A DNA stretch of 64,000 nucleotides. It comes from Rhodoplanes sp046000175 (lineage in GTDB: Bacteria; Pseudomonadota; Alphaproteobacteria; Rhizobiales; Xanthobacteraceae). Below the pieces are notes generated by a model. That model was not told where the DNA came from and made no database searches. It worked only from the letters and a program-made list of their open reading frames with translations. The stretch lies in the NCBI RefSeq assembly GCF_046000175.1, contig NZ_JBEOMB010000016.1, forward strand, positions 21,371 through 85,370. Direction: 5' to 3'. Position 1 is the first letter of the stretch. Each line of letters opens with the position of its first letter. Below are positions 8,646 to 16,651 of the stretch, piece after piece. Position numbers and translations under genes: made by a program.

Positions 8646-8719
8646 CTGAGTTCCCCCGGTCGGCCCTCGACGGGCCCGTGCGACGCGGACTGATACGAGA
8701 TCCGGCTGATCAGTTCGAG

Positions 8720-8821
8720 GTCATTCCGGGGCGGCGCACTGCGCCGAACCCGGAATCCAGCCCAGACCTGGAGTTTCCCGCTGGATTCCGGGTTCGCGGC
8801 TTCGCCGCGCCCCGGAATGAC
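8720..8821. repeat. Intergenic inverted-repeat element, family 2 (copy 1)
   Basis: Begins gtcattccggggcg and ends with its complement cgccccggaatgac, with internal complementary cggaatccag/ctggattccg. Same family as 43981-44081. Lies between rpsP and the SIMPL gene. Confidence 0.85.
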
Positions 8822-8872
8822 TATGCCCTGATCGACCGGCCGTGCTCTGACGCGCCGGGTGCGGCGCGCCGC

Positions 8873-9211
8873 TTACTTGCCGGCCTTGGCCTTGGCCTCG
8901 GCCATCGCCTTGCGCTCCTTGCGCGGGATCGCCTTCTCGGGATTGTTGCGCGGCTCGCGCTTCTGGATTCCGGCCTCGTCGAGGAAGCGCAGGATGCGGT
9001 CCGACGGCGTCGCGCCCTTGGCGAGCCAGTCCTTCGCCTTGTCGAGGTCGAACTTCAGACGGTCGGCCTGGTCCTTCGGCAGCAGCGGGTTGAAGTAGCC
9101 GATGCGCTCGATGAAGCGGCCGTCACGCGGCGAGCGTGAGTCGGCGACGACGATGTGATAGAACGGGCGCTTCTTGGTGCCGGCACGGGCCATCCGGATT
9201 CGCAGAGACAT
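8873..9211 (-). CDS. rpsP: 30S ribosomal protein S16
   Basis: 112 residues from the ATG at 9211, after GAGAAGGAC. Canonical S16 start MSLRIRMARAGTKKRPFYHI followed by VVADSRSPRDGRFIERIGYFNP. The C-terminus is extended by a Lys/Ala-rich tail (ERKAMAEAKAKAGK), typical of alphaproteobacterial S16. S16 is a primary assembly protein of the 30S subunit. The 3' flank carries a family-2 inverted repeat before the next operon gene, and the 5' flank a family-3 repeat separating it from ffh. Confidence 0.97.
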   Translation of the reverse strand: MSLRIRMARAGTKKRPFYHIVVADSRSPRDGRFIERIGYFNPLLPKDQADRLKFDLDKAKDWLAKGATPSDRILRFLDEAGIQKREPRNNPEKAIPRKERKAMAEAKAKAGK

Positions 9212-9310
9212 TCTCGTAGTCCTTCTCTTCTCGTCTGTTCTCAGCGCCCGGTCGGTCCGATGCGCCAGGGGTGAAGTTGCACGTGCGTCGCGGCGACACC
9301 GGCCTCTCTC

Positions 9311-9409
9311 CACCCTCGTCCTGAGGAGGCTGCGAAGCAGCCGTCTCGAAGGGCGGGGGTGGCCACATGGTTCGAGACGCGCTCCTGCGGAGCGCTCCTC
9401 ACCATGAGG
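9311..9409. repeat. Intergenic inverted-repeat element, family 3 (copy 1)
   Basis: Runs from cctcgtcctgaggaggctgc to gctcctcaccatgagg with an internal ctcgaa...ttcgag pair. Related copies are at 13028-13144, 50429-50567 and 53546-53661. Occupies the ffh/rpsP spacer. Confidence 0.8.
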
Positions 9410-9440
9410 CGTCGAGAATCGGACGGTGAAGTAACGGTCC

Positions 9441-11096
9441 TCACTTCTTCTTCCCGAAGCCCGGGAAATTCTGCATCTTGCCGCCGAGCCCCGGCAGGCC
9501 GGTGAAGCGCGGCATGCCGCCGGGAAGACCCGGCAGCGGTGGCTTCGCGGCCGGCGCGTCCTTGCCGGCCTCCGGCTTGGCGTCGCCCTTCGCAGGCGCC
9601 ACCTCCGGAATGCCGGGCGGCACGCCGGGCAGCCCGGGGGGCGCGCCCGGGAAACCCGGCAGGCCGGGCGGCGCCCCGCCCGGCATGTTGCCGAGCACGC
9701 CGGGCATCCGGTCGGCGAGCTTCTCGAGATCGGCCGGGCTCGGCATGCCGCCGCCGAAGCCGAGCGCATTGGCGAGCCCGGCCAGCGGTCCGCGCTTGCC
9801 CGAGCCCATCTGCTTCATCATGTCGGCCATCTGCCGGTGCATCTTGAGGAGCCGGTTGATCTCCTCGACCTTGGTGCCGGAGCCGGCCGCGATGCGCTTC
9901 TTGCGGCTGGCCTTGAGGAGATCCGGGGTGCGGCGCTCCTTCGGCGTCATCGACTGGATGATGGCGATCTGATGCTTGACGATGGTGTCGTCGATGTTGG
10001 CGGCGGCGATCTGGTTCTTCATGCGGGCGATGCCGGGCAGCATGCTCATCATGCCGCCGAGGCCGCCCATCTTGAGCATCTGCTCGAGCTGCTCGCGCAG
10101 GTCGTTGAGATCGAACTGGCCCTTGCGCATCCGCTCGGCGGTGCGCCGCGCCTTCTCGGCGTCGATCGTCGCGGCGGCCTTCTCGACCAGCGAGACGATG
10201 TCGCCCATGCCGAGGATGCGGTCGGCGATCCGGCTCGGATGGAAGTCTTCCAGCGCGTCGAGCTTCTCGCCGACGCCGATCAGCTTGATCGGCTTGCCGG
10301 TGACGGCCCGCATCGACAGCGCGGCGCCGCCGCGGCCGTCGCCGTCCACGCGGGTCAGCACGATGCCGGTGAGGCCGACCCGCTCGTCGAACGCGCGGGC
10401 GAGATTGACGGCGTCCTGGCCGGTGAGCGCGTCGGCGACCAGCAGCACCTCGTGCGGGGTCGCCGCCTGCTTCACCTCGGCGACCTCGATCATCATGGCT
10501 TCGTCGAGGGTGGTGCGGCCGGCGGTGTCGAGGATGACCACGTCGTAGCCGCCGAGCCGGCCCGCATCGAGCGCCCGGCGGGCGATCTGCACCGGCGTCT
10601 GGCCGGCGACGATGGGCAGCGTGTCGACGCCGACCTGGGTGCCCAACACCGCGAGCTGCTCCTGGGCGGCCGGCCGACGGGTGTCGAGCGAGGCCATCAG
10701 GACCTTGCGCTTCATCGTGTCGGTCAGGCGCCGGGCGATCTTGGCCGAGGTGGTCGTCTTGCCCGAGCCCTGCAGGCCGACCATCATGATCGGCACCGGC
10801 GCGGGCGCGTTCAGGTCGATCGGATCGGCCGTCGCCCCGAGCGTCTCGATGAGCTGGTCGTGGACGATCTTCACGACCATCTGGCCGGGCGTCACCGACT
10901 TGATCACCTCGACCCCGACGGCGCGCTCCTTCAGCTTCTCGATGAAGCCGCGCACCACGTCGAGGGCGACGTCCGCCTCGAGCAGGGCGCGGCGGACTTC
11001 TCGCGCAGCCGCGTCGACGTCGGACGCAGTCAGCGCGCCACGCCGGGTCAGCCGGTCGAGGATGCCGGAGAGCTTGTCGGAAAGACCGTCGAACAT
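9441..11096 (-). CDS. ffh: Signal recognition particle protein Ffh, with long Pro/Gly/Leu-rich tail
   Basis: 551 residues from the ATG at 11096 (MFDGLSDKLSGI). The GTPase binds signal peptides and 4.5S RNA and docks with FtsY. The N-domain is followed by the G-domain with P-loop GLQGSGKTTTSAK, DTAGR, TRVDGDGRGG and the ALSMRAVTGKPIKL insertion, then a Met-rich M-domain (MLKMGGLGGMMSMLPG, GSGTKVEEINRLL, MADMMKQMG). The last ~95 residues are an unusual proline/glycine repeat (PGLPGFPGAPPGLPGVPPG, GLPGLGGKMQNFPGFGKKK) with an Ala/Lys/Asp linker. A purine-rich GGGGGAGG lies ~20 nt before the chosen start. Confidence 0.96.
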   Translation of the reverse strand: MFDGLSDKLSGILDRLTRRGALTASDVDAAAREVRRALLEADVALDVVRGFIEKLKERAVGVEVIKSVTPGQMVVKIVHDQLIETLGATADPIDLNAPAPVPIMMVGLQGSGKTTTSAKIARRLTDTMKRKVLMASLDTRRPAAQEQLAVLGTQVGVDTLPIVAGQTPVQIARRALDAGRLGGYDVVILDTAGRTTLDEAMMIEVAEVKQAATPHEVLLVADALTGQDAVNLARAFDERVGLTGIVLTRVDGDGRGGAALSMRAVTGKPIKLIGVGEKLDALEDFHPSRIADRILGMGDIVSLVEKAAATIDAEKARRTAERMRKGQFDLNDLREQLEQMLKMGGLGGMMSMLPGIARMKNQIAAANIDDTIVKHQIAIIQSMTPKERRTPDLLKASRKKRIAAGSGTKVEEINRLLKMHRQMADMMKQMGSGKRGPLAGLANALGFGGGMPSPADLEKLADRMPGVLGNMPGGAPPGLPGFPGAPPGLPGVPPGIPEVAPAKGDAKPEAGKDAPAAKPPLPGLPGGMPRFTGLPGLGGKMQNFPGFGKKK

Positions 11097-11469
11097 GCGT
11101 CCGTCCGTCCCGTTGGACCTCCCCCGCGGAGAGGCAAGACCCAAACACGTGTGGCGCCCGAGGGCGCATCGCGCTGTCGGGCGTTGGCCTCCGGCCTCGC
11201 GGGACCGGTCGGTTGATGTCGTTCTCGGCAGATGTCGAGAGCGCGGGACACTACTCCGCGGGGCGAAGCGAAGTCAAATCGACCGCAGACGTCCGACGGC
11301 GTTCCACTTTTCGCCCTCGAGCACGGCCCGTGTCCCGGACAAGGCGCGCCGGGCCGCAGGCGCGGCGCGCCGCAGAGCCGGGACCCAGGGGCCTCTCGGC
11401 GGGAGCTTTGCCGCGTCACCCTGGGTCCCGGCTCGCGCTACGCGCGTCCGGGACACGGATTCCGTGCCC
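11097..11469. other. Gene-free stretch upstream of ffh
   Basis: 373 bp. It must hold the ffh promoter near 11100-11290, although no strong boxes are visible. The far half is a family-4 inverted repeat (11329-11456). No 4.5S/SRP RNA gene could be recognised here. Confidence 0.45.
11329..11456. repeat. Intergenic inverted-repeat element, family 4 (copy 1)
   Basis: Ends cgtgtcccggac and gtccgggacacg are complementary, with inner gccgggacccaggggc and ccctgggtcccggc. Same family as copies near 17.8, 31.8, 34.6, 54.9 and 62.1 kb. Confidence 0.85.
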
Positions 11470-11730
11470 CTACTCCATGGTCGACCCGGCCTCGCCGAGC
11501 GGCGAGCCGCGCAGCGGACGGGCGCCGACCCGCTCCAGGATCGAGATCACCTGGCCGATGGTGCCGAGCGGCACGTCGCGGCCCTCGTGCGACCGGAACT
11601 CGCGCGCCACGAAGGCGCAGGCCGCGGCGAGATCGGCCTCGCTCGCCCCGGTGGCGATGATCTCGGCGACGATCGCGTCGTCGACCGGATGAACCGCCGA
11701 CACCACCTGGTCGCGCGTCAACTCGGACAT
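11470..11730 (-). CDS. Small hypothetical protein
   Basis: 86 residues from the ATG at 11730 (MSELTRDQVVSAVHPVDDAI), preceded by a strong site GGGAGGTACC; the frame is open upstream but lies in a repeat. The composition is that of a soluble helical protein (AIVAEIIATGASEADLAAAC, then FVAREF). I do not recognise a family; the HPVDDAIVAEII pattern looks like a small helical domain seen in Rhizobiales hypotheticals. The gene is flanked by a family-4 repeat (3') and a family-8 repeat (5'). Confidence 0.6.
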   Translation of the reverse strand: MSELTRDQVVSAVHPVDDAIVAEIIATGASEADLAAACAFVAREFRSHEGRDVPLGTIGQVISILERVGARPLRGSPLGEAGSTME

Positions 11731-11746
11731 TTGGTACCTCCCGGAT

Positions 11747-11799
11747 GCGCGCATGATCCCGAAAAGTGGAACCCGGTTTTCGGACAAGATCATGCGAAC
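11747..11799. repeat. Palindromic GATCATGC element (family 8)
   Basis: gcgcatgatcccgaaaagtgg, then aacccggttttcgg and gatcatgcg: gcatgatc/gatcatgc arms with an inner ccgaaaa...ttttcgg pair. This is a widely dispersed short palindromic repeat of Bradyrhizobium-type genomes. Single copy in this window. Confidence 0.75.
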
Positions 11800-11932
11800 C
11801 AAAGCGACGCGGCAGGCTGCCGCGCCTTGTCCCGACCGGTGGACCGCCTAAGTACCGTCAGCCGCTCCGCCGCCCGGTCCCAGGGGCCGGCGAGCAGTAT
11901 CGCGGTGGCCCCGTATAGAGAGAGATAGGAAC

Positions 11933-13000
11933 GTGCCGTCCACCCGTCGAGGCCTGCTGTTCGGATCGACCGGCTTGGTGGCCGCGGCCGCCGCCGTCCT
12001 GTTCGGGGCGCGCGCCCGCGCCGCCCGCTTCTACGAAGGCCCGGTCTCCGACCATTTCGACGGCACGGTGTTCCGCGACCCGCACGGGGCGGCGCCGAAG
12101 AGCGTCACCGACCTGGTGCGCTGGTGGGGGTCGCGCGGCGGCTCGGCCGACTGGCCCGACTGGGCGCCGAGCCCGCATGTCGACACGCCGCCGGCCCGGG
12201 TGACCGGGCCGCGCCTGCGCATCGGCTATGTCGGCCATGCGAGCTTCCTGCTGCAGACCGGCGGCCACAACATCCTGATCGACCCGGTGTGGTCGGAGCG
12301 CGCCTCGCCGGTCGGCTTCGCCGGGCCGAAGCGCGTCAACGATCCCGGCATCCCGTTCGAGAACCTGCCGAAAATCGATACCGTGCTGGTCTCCCACGGC
12401 CATTACGACCATCTCGACGCCGACACCCTGTCGCGGCTCGCGGCCGACCACCGGCCGCGCATCGTCACCCCGCTCGGCAACGACGCCGTGATGGCCGACC
12501 ACGACCCGGCGATCGTCGCCGAGGCCTACGACTGGCACGACCGGATCGAGCTGTCGCCCGACGTGGCGGTGACGCTGGTGCCGCTGCGGCACTGGTCGGC
12601 GCGCGGCCTCCTCGACCGCAACAAGACCCTGTGGGCCGGCTTCGTCATCGACACGCCGGCGGGCCGCCTCTACCACGTCAGCGATTCCGGCTATGGCGAC
12701 GGCTTCCGGTTCCGCGAGGCGCGCGACCGCTACGGGCCGTTCCGGCTCGCCATCCTGCCGATCGGCGCCTACGAGCCGCGCTGGTTCATGCGCGACCAGC
12801 ACATGAACCCGGACGAGGCCGTTCAGGCGCTGGCCGACTGCGGCGCCGAGCTGGCGCTCGCCCACCACCACGGCACCTTCAAGCTGACCGACGAGGCGAT
12901 CGACGCCCCGGTGAAGGATCTGCGCGCCGCCTGCGCGGCGGCGGAGATTCCGGACGAGCGGTTCAGGGTGCTGGCGCCCGGCGAGGCGTGGGAGCTTTAG
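11933..13000 (+). CDS. Exported metallo-beta-lactamase-fold hydrolase (NAPE-PLD/UlaG-like)
   Basis: 355 residues starting with GTG at 11933 after GATAGGAAC. An N-terminal Arg-Arg segment with a hydrophobic stretch (STRRGLLFGSTGLVAAAAAV) looks like a Tat-type signal. The core has YVGHASFLLQTGG, the dinuclear-metal motif SHGHYDHLD, RHWSARG, HVSDSGYGDG and a late HHHGTFKLTDEA. The spacing and the VGHAS/DRNKTLWAGF elements resemble the NAPE-PLD-like branch of the MBL superfamily (phospholipid or phosphodiester hydrolases). The substrate cannot be deduced. No operon partner. Confidence 0.85.
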   Translation: MPSTRRGLLFGSTGLVAAAAAVLFGARARAARFYEGPVSDHFDGTVFRDPHGAAPKSVTDLVRWWGSRGGSADWPDWAPSPHVDTPPARVTGPRLRIGYVGHASFLLQTGGHNILIDPVWSERASPVGFAGPKRVNDPGIPFENLPKIDTVLVSHGHYDHLDADTLSRLAADHRPRIVTPLGNDAVMADHDPAIVAEAYDWHDRIELSPDVAVTLVPLRHWSARGLLDRNKTLWAGFVIDTPAGRLYHVSDSGYGDGFRFREARDRYGPFRLAILPIGAYEPRWFMRDQHMNPDEAVQALADCGAELALAHHHGTFKLTDEAIDAPVKDLRAACAAAEIPDERFRVLAPGEAWEL

Positions 13001-13027
13001 GGACGACGCACCCCGGCTCCCTCCTGC

Positions 13028-13144
13028 CCTCATGGTGAGGAGGGGACCGTAGGTCCGCGTCTCGAACCATGCGGCCTCCGAACCACGCGGACTGAGGGGG
13101 CCACGTCCTTCGAGACGCCCGCTTCGCGGGCGCCTCAGGACGAG
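13028..13144. repeat. Intergenic inverted-repeat element, family 3 (copy 2)
   Basis: ccctcatggtgaggag at one end and cgcctcaggacgagg at the other, with internal gtctcgaacc and cttcgagacg. Lies between the convergent MBL hydrolase and GyrI-like genes, where it may act as a bidirectional terminator. Confidence 0.75.
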
Positions 13145-13152
13145 GACGAAGG

Positions 13153-13854
13153 TCACCGCAGCGGCACGAAGACCTCGATCACCAGCTTGTCCTCGGGGGT
13201 CGTCAGCGGGTCGGTGACGTAGACCTCGACGAACTGGTCCTGGGCGTCGAGGTTCTTGTCGTCGAGCTGGTTGGTGATCGCCTCGTAGGTCGCGTCCATC
13301 GAGTCGTAGGAGCCGCGGTGGACGTATTTCAGCGCCTTGCCGGCCGGGGTCTGGCCGACCGCGAGGTCGCCGGTCGGCGCCGGGCTCGGCGCCTGCGCCA
13401 CCGGATAGCCGGCCCGGAACGTGAAGCCGTTGTCGTCGGTCGAGGTGTAGATGGTCGTGGCCGGGCCGGATGGCGTCAGGTTCTGCTTCTGCAGATAGGC
13501 CGAGACGGTCTTGAGCGCGTCCTGGATCGCCTCGAAGGCGCGGTCCCAGCTCGCTTTGCCGCTGACCTGGACGATCGTCCGGGCCTGCATCGTGACGTCC
13601 TCGCCGAACACCTCGCCAGCCTGGCCGGCGGCGGGCGGGGTGCCGGGCGCCGCCTGAGCCGGCGCCGCAGGCGCTTGCGTCGACGGGGCCGACGTGGAGG
13701 GGGCTGGTGCGGTCGGAGCCGGTACGGCCGGCGGGCTCGCGGCCGGCGGGCTCGCGGGCGTGCCGCCCTGCCCCTGCGCAACGCCGAGGCTGGATTGCCA
13801 CAGCACGGCCGCCGCGATCGCGGCGAGGGTCGCGACGAAACGGCGAGGTCGCAT
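13153..13854 (-). CDS. Secreted GyrI-like (small-molecule-binding) domain protein
   Basis: 233 residues from the ATG at 13854, after GACAGGAGC. The signal peptide is MRPRRFVATLAAIAAAVLWQ, cleaved after VAQ. About 60 residues of Pro/Ala/Ser/Thr-rich linker follow (PAPTAPAPSTSAPSTQAPAA). The C-terminal ~135 residues look like a GyrI/AraC effector-binding domain: GKASWDRAFEAIQDALKTV, TTIYTSTDDNGFTFRAGYPV, LKYVHRGSYDSMDATYEAI, then FVEVYVTDPLTTPEDKLVIE. GyrI-like domains are usually cytoplasmic, so a secreted version on a low-complexity stalk suggests periplasmic ligand binding. Ligand unknown. Confidence 0.8.
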   Translation of the reverse strand: MRPRRFVATLAAIAAAVLWQSSLGVAQGQGGTPASPPAASPPAVPAPTAPAPSTSAPSTQAPAAPAQAAPGTPPAAGQAGEVFGEDVTMQARTIVQVSGKASWDRAFEAIQDALKTVSAYLQKQNLTPSGPATTIYTSTDDNGFTFRAGYPVAQAPSPAPTGDLAVGQTPAGKALKYVHRGSYDSMDATYEAITNQLDDKNLDAQDQFVEVYVTDPLTTPEDKLVIEVFVPLR

Positions 13855-14051
13855 CGAATGCTCCTGTCGATCCTGCGTTCCGAAACGGATAGAGCACGGG
13901 CCGGATGAACGGAAGCCCAACGCTGTGGCCGGCCGCCGGGTCCCGCCGCGCCCCCCGCGAAGAAGCCCGCCGCTGGTCAAGGCATGCGAAAATCCCATAT
14001 AAGGCGCCGGACCGAGACCAACCGACAGCTCCCCCGACATCCGACCTCCCG

Positions 14052-14975
14052 ATGAGCGCGCTCGCCGACCACCCCTATGTGAAGATGAACGGCCTCGGCA
14101 ACGAGATCGTCGTCGTCGACCTGCGCGACCGGCCGGAGACGCTCACGGCCGCCGAGGCGCGCGCCGCGGCGAGCCCCGAGGGGGCGCCGTTCGACCAGCT
14201 CATGGTGCTCTATCCGGCCCGCACGCCCGGCACCGACGCGTTCGTGCGCATCTACAACACCGACGGCTCGGAGGCCGGCGCCTGCGGCAACGGCATGCGC
14301 TGCGTCGCCGACATCGTGTTCGCCGACACCGGCAAGACGACGCTGACCTTCGAGACGCGGGCCGGGATCATCAACGCCTGGAAGGGCGAGGCGCCGCTGG
14401 TCTCCACGGTCGACATGGGCGCCCCGAAGTTCGGCTGGCGCGACATCCCGCTCGCCGAGGAGTTCCGCGACACCCGCGCGATCGAGCTGCAGATCGGGCC
14501 GATCGACGCGCCGATCCTGCACTCGCCCTCGGTCGCCAGCATGGGCAACCCGCACGCGGTGTTCTGGGTCGACGACCCGTGGGCCTACGATCTCGGCAAG
14601 ATCGGCCCGCTGCTGGAGAACCATCCGATCTTCCCGGACCGCGCCAACATCACGCTCGCCGCCGTGACCGGCCCGGACCATCTGACGATGCGCACCTGGG
14701 AGCGCGGCGCCGGCCTCACCAAGGCCTGCGGCTCGGCCGCCTGCGCCACGGCCGTCTCGGCGGCCCGCACCGGTCGCACCGGGCGGCGCGTGCGCGTCAC
14801 CCTGCCGGGCGGCGACCTGATCATCGACTGGCGCGAGCGCGACGACCACGTGCTGATGACCGGCCCGGTCGCGTACGAGCGGCACGGCCGCTTCGACCCG
14901 GCCCTGTTCGCCAAGGACGTGACCGGTATCGCGACCACTGGCGCCGCGACGGCCGGCGGAGCGGCCGGGCGATGA
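14052..14975 (+). CDS. dapF: Diaminopimelate epimerase
   Basis: 307 residues from the ATG at 14052. It interconverts LL- and meso-diaminopimelate for lysine and peptidoglycan synthesis by a two-base mechanism. The catalytic cysteines are C78 in EAGACGNGMRCVAD and C226 in LTKACGSAACATAVSA. Other signatures are MNGLGNEIVVVDL and MGNPHAVFWVDD. The longer open frame upstream (to 13905) encodes low-complexity sequence. The stop overlaps the mtaB start (ATGA), so the two are coupled. Confidence 0.97.
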   Translation: MSALADHPYVKMNGLGNEIVVVDLRDRPETLTAAEARAAASPEGAPFDQLMVLYPARTPGTDAFVRIYNTDGSEAGACGNGMRCVADIVFADTGKTTLTFETRAGIINAWKGEAPLVSTVDMGAPKFGWRDIPLAEEFRDTRAIELQIGPIDAPILHSPSVASMGNPHAVFWVDDPWAYDLGKIGPLLENHPIFPDRANITLAAVTGPDHLTMRTWERGAGLTKACGSAACATAVSAARTGRTGRRVRVTLPGGDLIIDWRERDDHVLMTGPVAYERHGRFDPALFAKDVTGIATTGAATAGGAAGR

Positions 14976-16234
14976 GCGTCGACGTCGTCACGTTCGGCTG
15001 CCGGCTCAACGCCTTCGAGTCGGAGGCGATCCGCCGCCGCGCCGAGGCGGCCGGGCTGTCGGACACCGTGGTGGTGAACAGCTGCGCCGTGACGGGCGAA
15101 GCCGTTCGCCAGACCCGTCAGGCCATCAGAAAACTCAAGCGCGAGAACCCGGACGCCCGCGTCGTCGTCACCGGCTGCGCGGCCCAGACCGAGACGGCGA
15201 CCTTCGTCGCCATGCCCGAGGTCGACCGCGTCCTCGGCAACACCGAGAAGCTGTCGGACGACGCCTGGGCGCAGACCCGCGCGGTCTTCGCGGGCGGCGC
15301 CGTCGATACGGCCGACATGGCCGCCGTCGACGACATCATGGCGGTAAGCAGCGGTGCGGCGCCGGCGATCGACGGCATCGAGGGGCGCGCCCGCGGCTTC
15401 GTCCAGGTGCAGAACGGCTGCGACCACCGTTGCACCTTCTGCATCATCCCGTTCGGCCGCGGCAATTCGCGCTCGGTCGCGACCGAGGACGTGATCGCCC
15501 AGGTGCGCCGCCTCGCCCTCAACGGCCACGCCGAAGTGGTGCTGACCGGCGTCGACATCACCAGCTACGGGGCCGACCTGCCCGAGCGTCCGCGGCTCGG
15601 CACGCTGGTGCGCCGCGTGCTCGCCGCCGTGCCGGAGCTGCCGCGCCTGCGCCTCTCCTCGATCGACTCGGTCGAGGCCGACGACGACCTGATGATCGCA
15701 CTCGCCGAGGAGAAGCGGCTGATGCCGCATCTGCATCTGTCGCTGCAGGCCGGCGACGACATGATCCTCAAGCGCATGAAGCGCCGGCATGCGCGGCAGC
15801 ACGCCATCGACTTCTGCGCCGACGTGCGGCGGCTGCGGCCCGACGTCGTGTTCGGCGCCGACATCATCGCCGGCTTTCCGACCGAGACCGAGGCGATGTT
15901 CGAGAACTCGCTCGATCTCGTCGACGCCTGCGGCCTCACCTATCTGCACGTCTTCCCGTTCTCGGCCAGGCCCGGCACGCCGGCCGCCCGCATGCCGCCG
16001 GTCGACGGCCGCGTCGTGAAGGAGCGCGCCATGCGGCTGCGCCAGAAGGGCGACGCGCTTCTTCTCCAGCATCTGCAAAACGAGATCGGCCAGCGGCGGG
16101 CCGTGCTGATCGAGACCGGCACGACGGGCCGCACCGAGCAGTTCACGCCGGTCAAAATCTCGGGCGGCGCGCCGGGACGCATTGTCGACGTGATCGTCAC
16201 GGGCCACGATGGGCGGCGGCTTCTCGCCGCCTGA
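14972..16234 (+). CDS. mtaB: tRNA t6A37 methylthiotransferase MtaB
   Basis: 420 residues. A radical-SAM enzyme that converts t6A to ms2t6A at position 37 of tRNAs decoding ANN codons. The N-terminal MTTase domain has its auxiliary-cluster cysteines at C10, C38 and C69 (FGCRLNAFESE, NSCAVTGEA, VTGCAAQTE). The radical-SAM cluster is CDHRCTFC at C150/C154/C157, followed by PFGRGNSRS. A C-terminal TRAM domain follows. It is translationally coupled to dapF. In many Rhizobiales ftsY comes next, but here it is 18 kb away. Confidence 0.95.
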   Translation: MSVDVVTFGCRLNAFESEAIRRRAEAAGLSDTVVVNSCAVTGEAVRQTRQAIRKLKRENPDARVVVTGCAAQTETATFVAMPEVDRVLGNTEKLSDDAWAQTRAVFAGGAVDTADMAAVDDIMAVSSGAAPAIDGIEGRARGFVQVQNGCDHRCTFCIIPFGRGNSRSVATEDVIAQVRRLALNGHAEVVLTGVDITSYGADLPERPRLGTLVRRVLAAVPELPRLRLSSIDSVEADDDLMIALAEEKRLMPHLHLSLQAGDDMILKRMKRRHARQHAIDFCADVRRLRPDVVFGADIIAGFPTETEAMFENSLDLVDACGLTYLHVFPFSARPGTPAARMPPVDGRVVKERAMRLRQKGDALLLQHLQNEIGQRRAVLIETGTTGRTEQFTPVKISGGAPGRIVDVIVTGHDGRRLLAA

Positions 16235-16244
16235 GGAGGCTCCG

Positions 16245-16631
16245 TTGAAGGCTCGTTTGCTCGCACCTCGCTTGCTCGCACCTCGTTTGCTCGTATTGGG
16301 CATCGTCGCGCTGATCGGCGCGGCGTCGCCCGCCGCTGCGATCGACTATTCGCCGATCGATTGCGCCAAGGCGACGACGCCGGCCGACCGCACGATCTGC
16401 AGCAACTACGCGCTCGGCCAGGACGAGGCCCGCATGGCGGCGATCTACGGGGTCGCGACCGGGCTCGTCGCCATGGGCCAGCGCGGCGACATGCAGGACG
16501 CGCAGCGCGCCTTCATCAGGACCCGCGAGGCCTGCGGCACCGACATCGGCTGCCTGTCGCGCGTCTACGCGACCCGCATCCGCGAGCTGAACGCGGTGAT
16601 CGACAGCATCGCCTCGCGCGGGCCGTTCTGA
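16245..16631 (+). CDS. Secreted LprI-like (DUF1311) protein
   Basis: 128 residues if translation starts at the TTG at 16245, which sits 7 nt after GAGGAGG; no good ATG gives a better fit. Signal peptide MKARLLAPRLLAPRLLVLGI, cleaved after AAA|IDY. The mature part has the four-cysteine pattern of the lysozyme-inhibitor LprI N-terminal domain: DCAKATTPADRTICSN, DEARMAAIYG, FIRTREACGTDIGCLSRVY. The start of the gene overlaps or abuts mtaB. The signal peptide contains three copies of a 15-bp repeat encoding (A/P)RLLA. Inhibition of host lysozyme is possible but not shown. Confidence 0.8.
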   Translation: MKARLLAPRLLAPRLLVLGIVALIGAASPAAAIDYSPIDCAKATTPADRTICSNYALGQDEARMAAIYGVATGLVAMGQRGDMQDAQRAFIRTREACGTDIGCLSRVYATRIRELNAVIDSIASRGPF

Positions 16632-16651
16632 TCGGCCGGAAAGGGAGCACC

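Noticed and set aside
13855..14040. Extended GyrI-like N-terminus
   Set aside because: It overlaps the region upstream of dapF, has no signal peptide, and the ATG at 13854 has a strong ribosome site and signal sequence.
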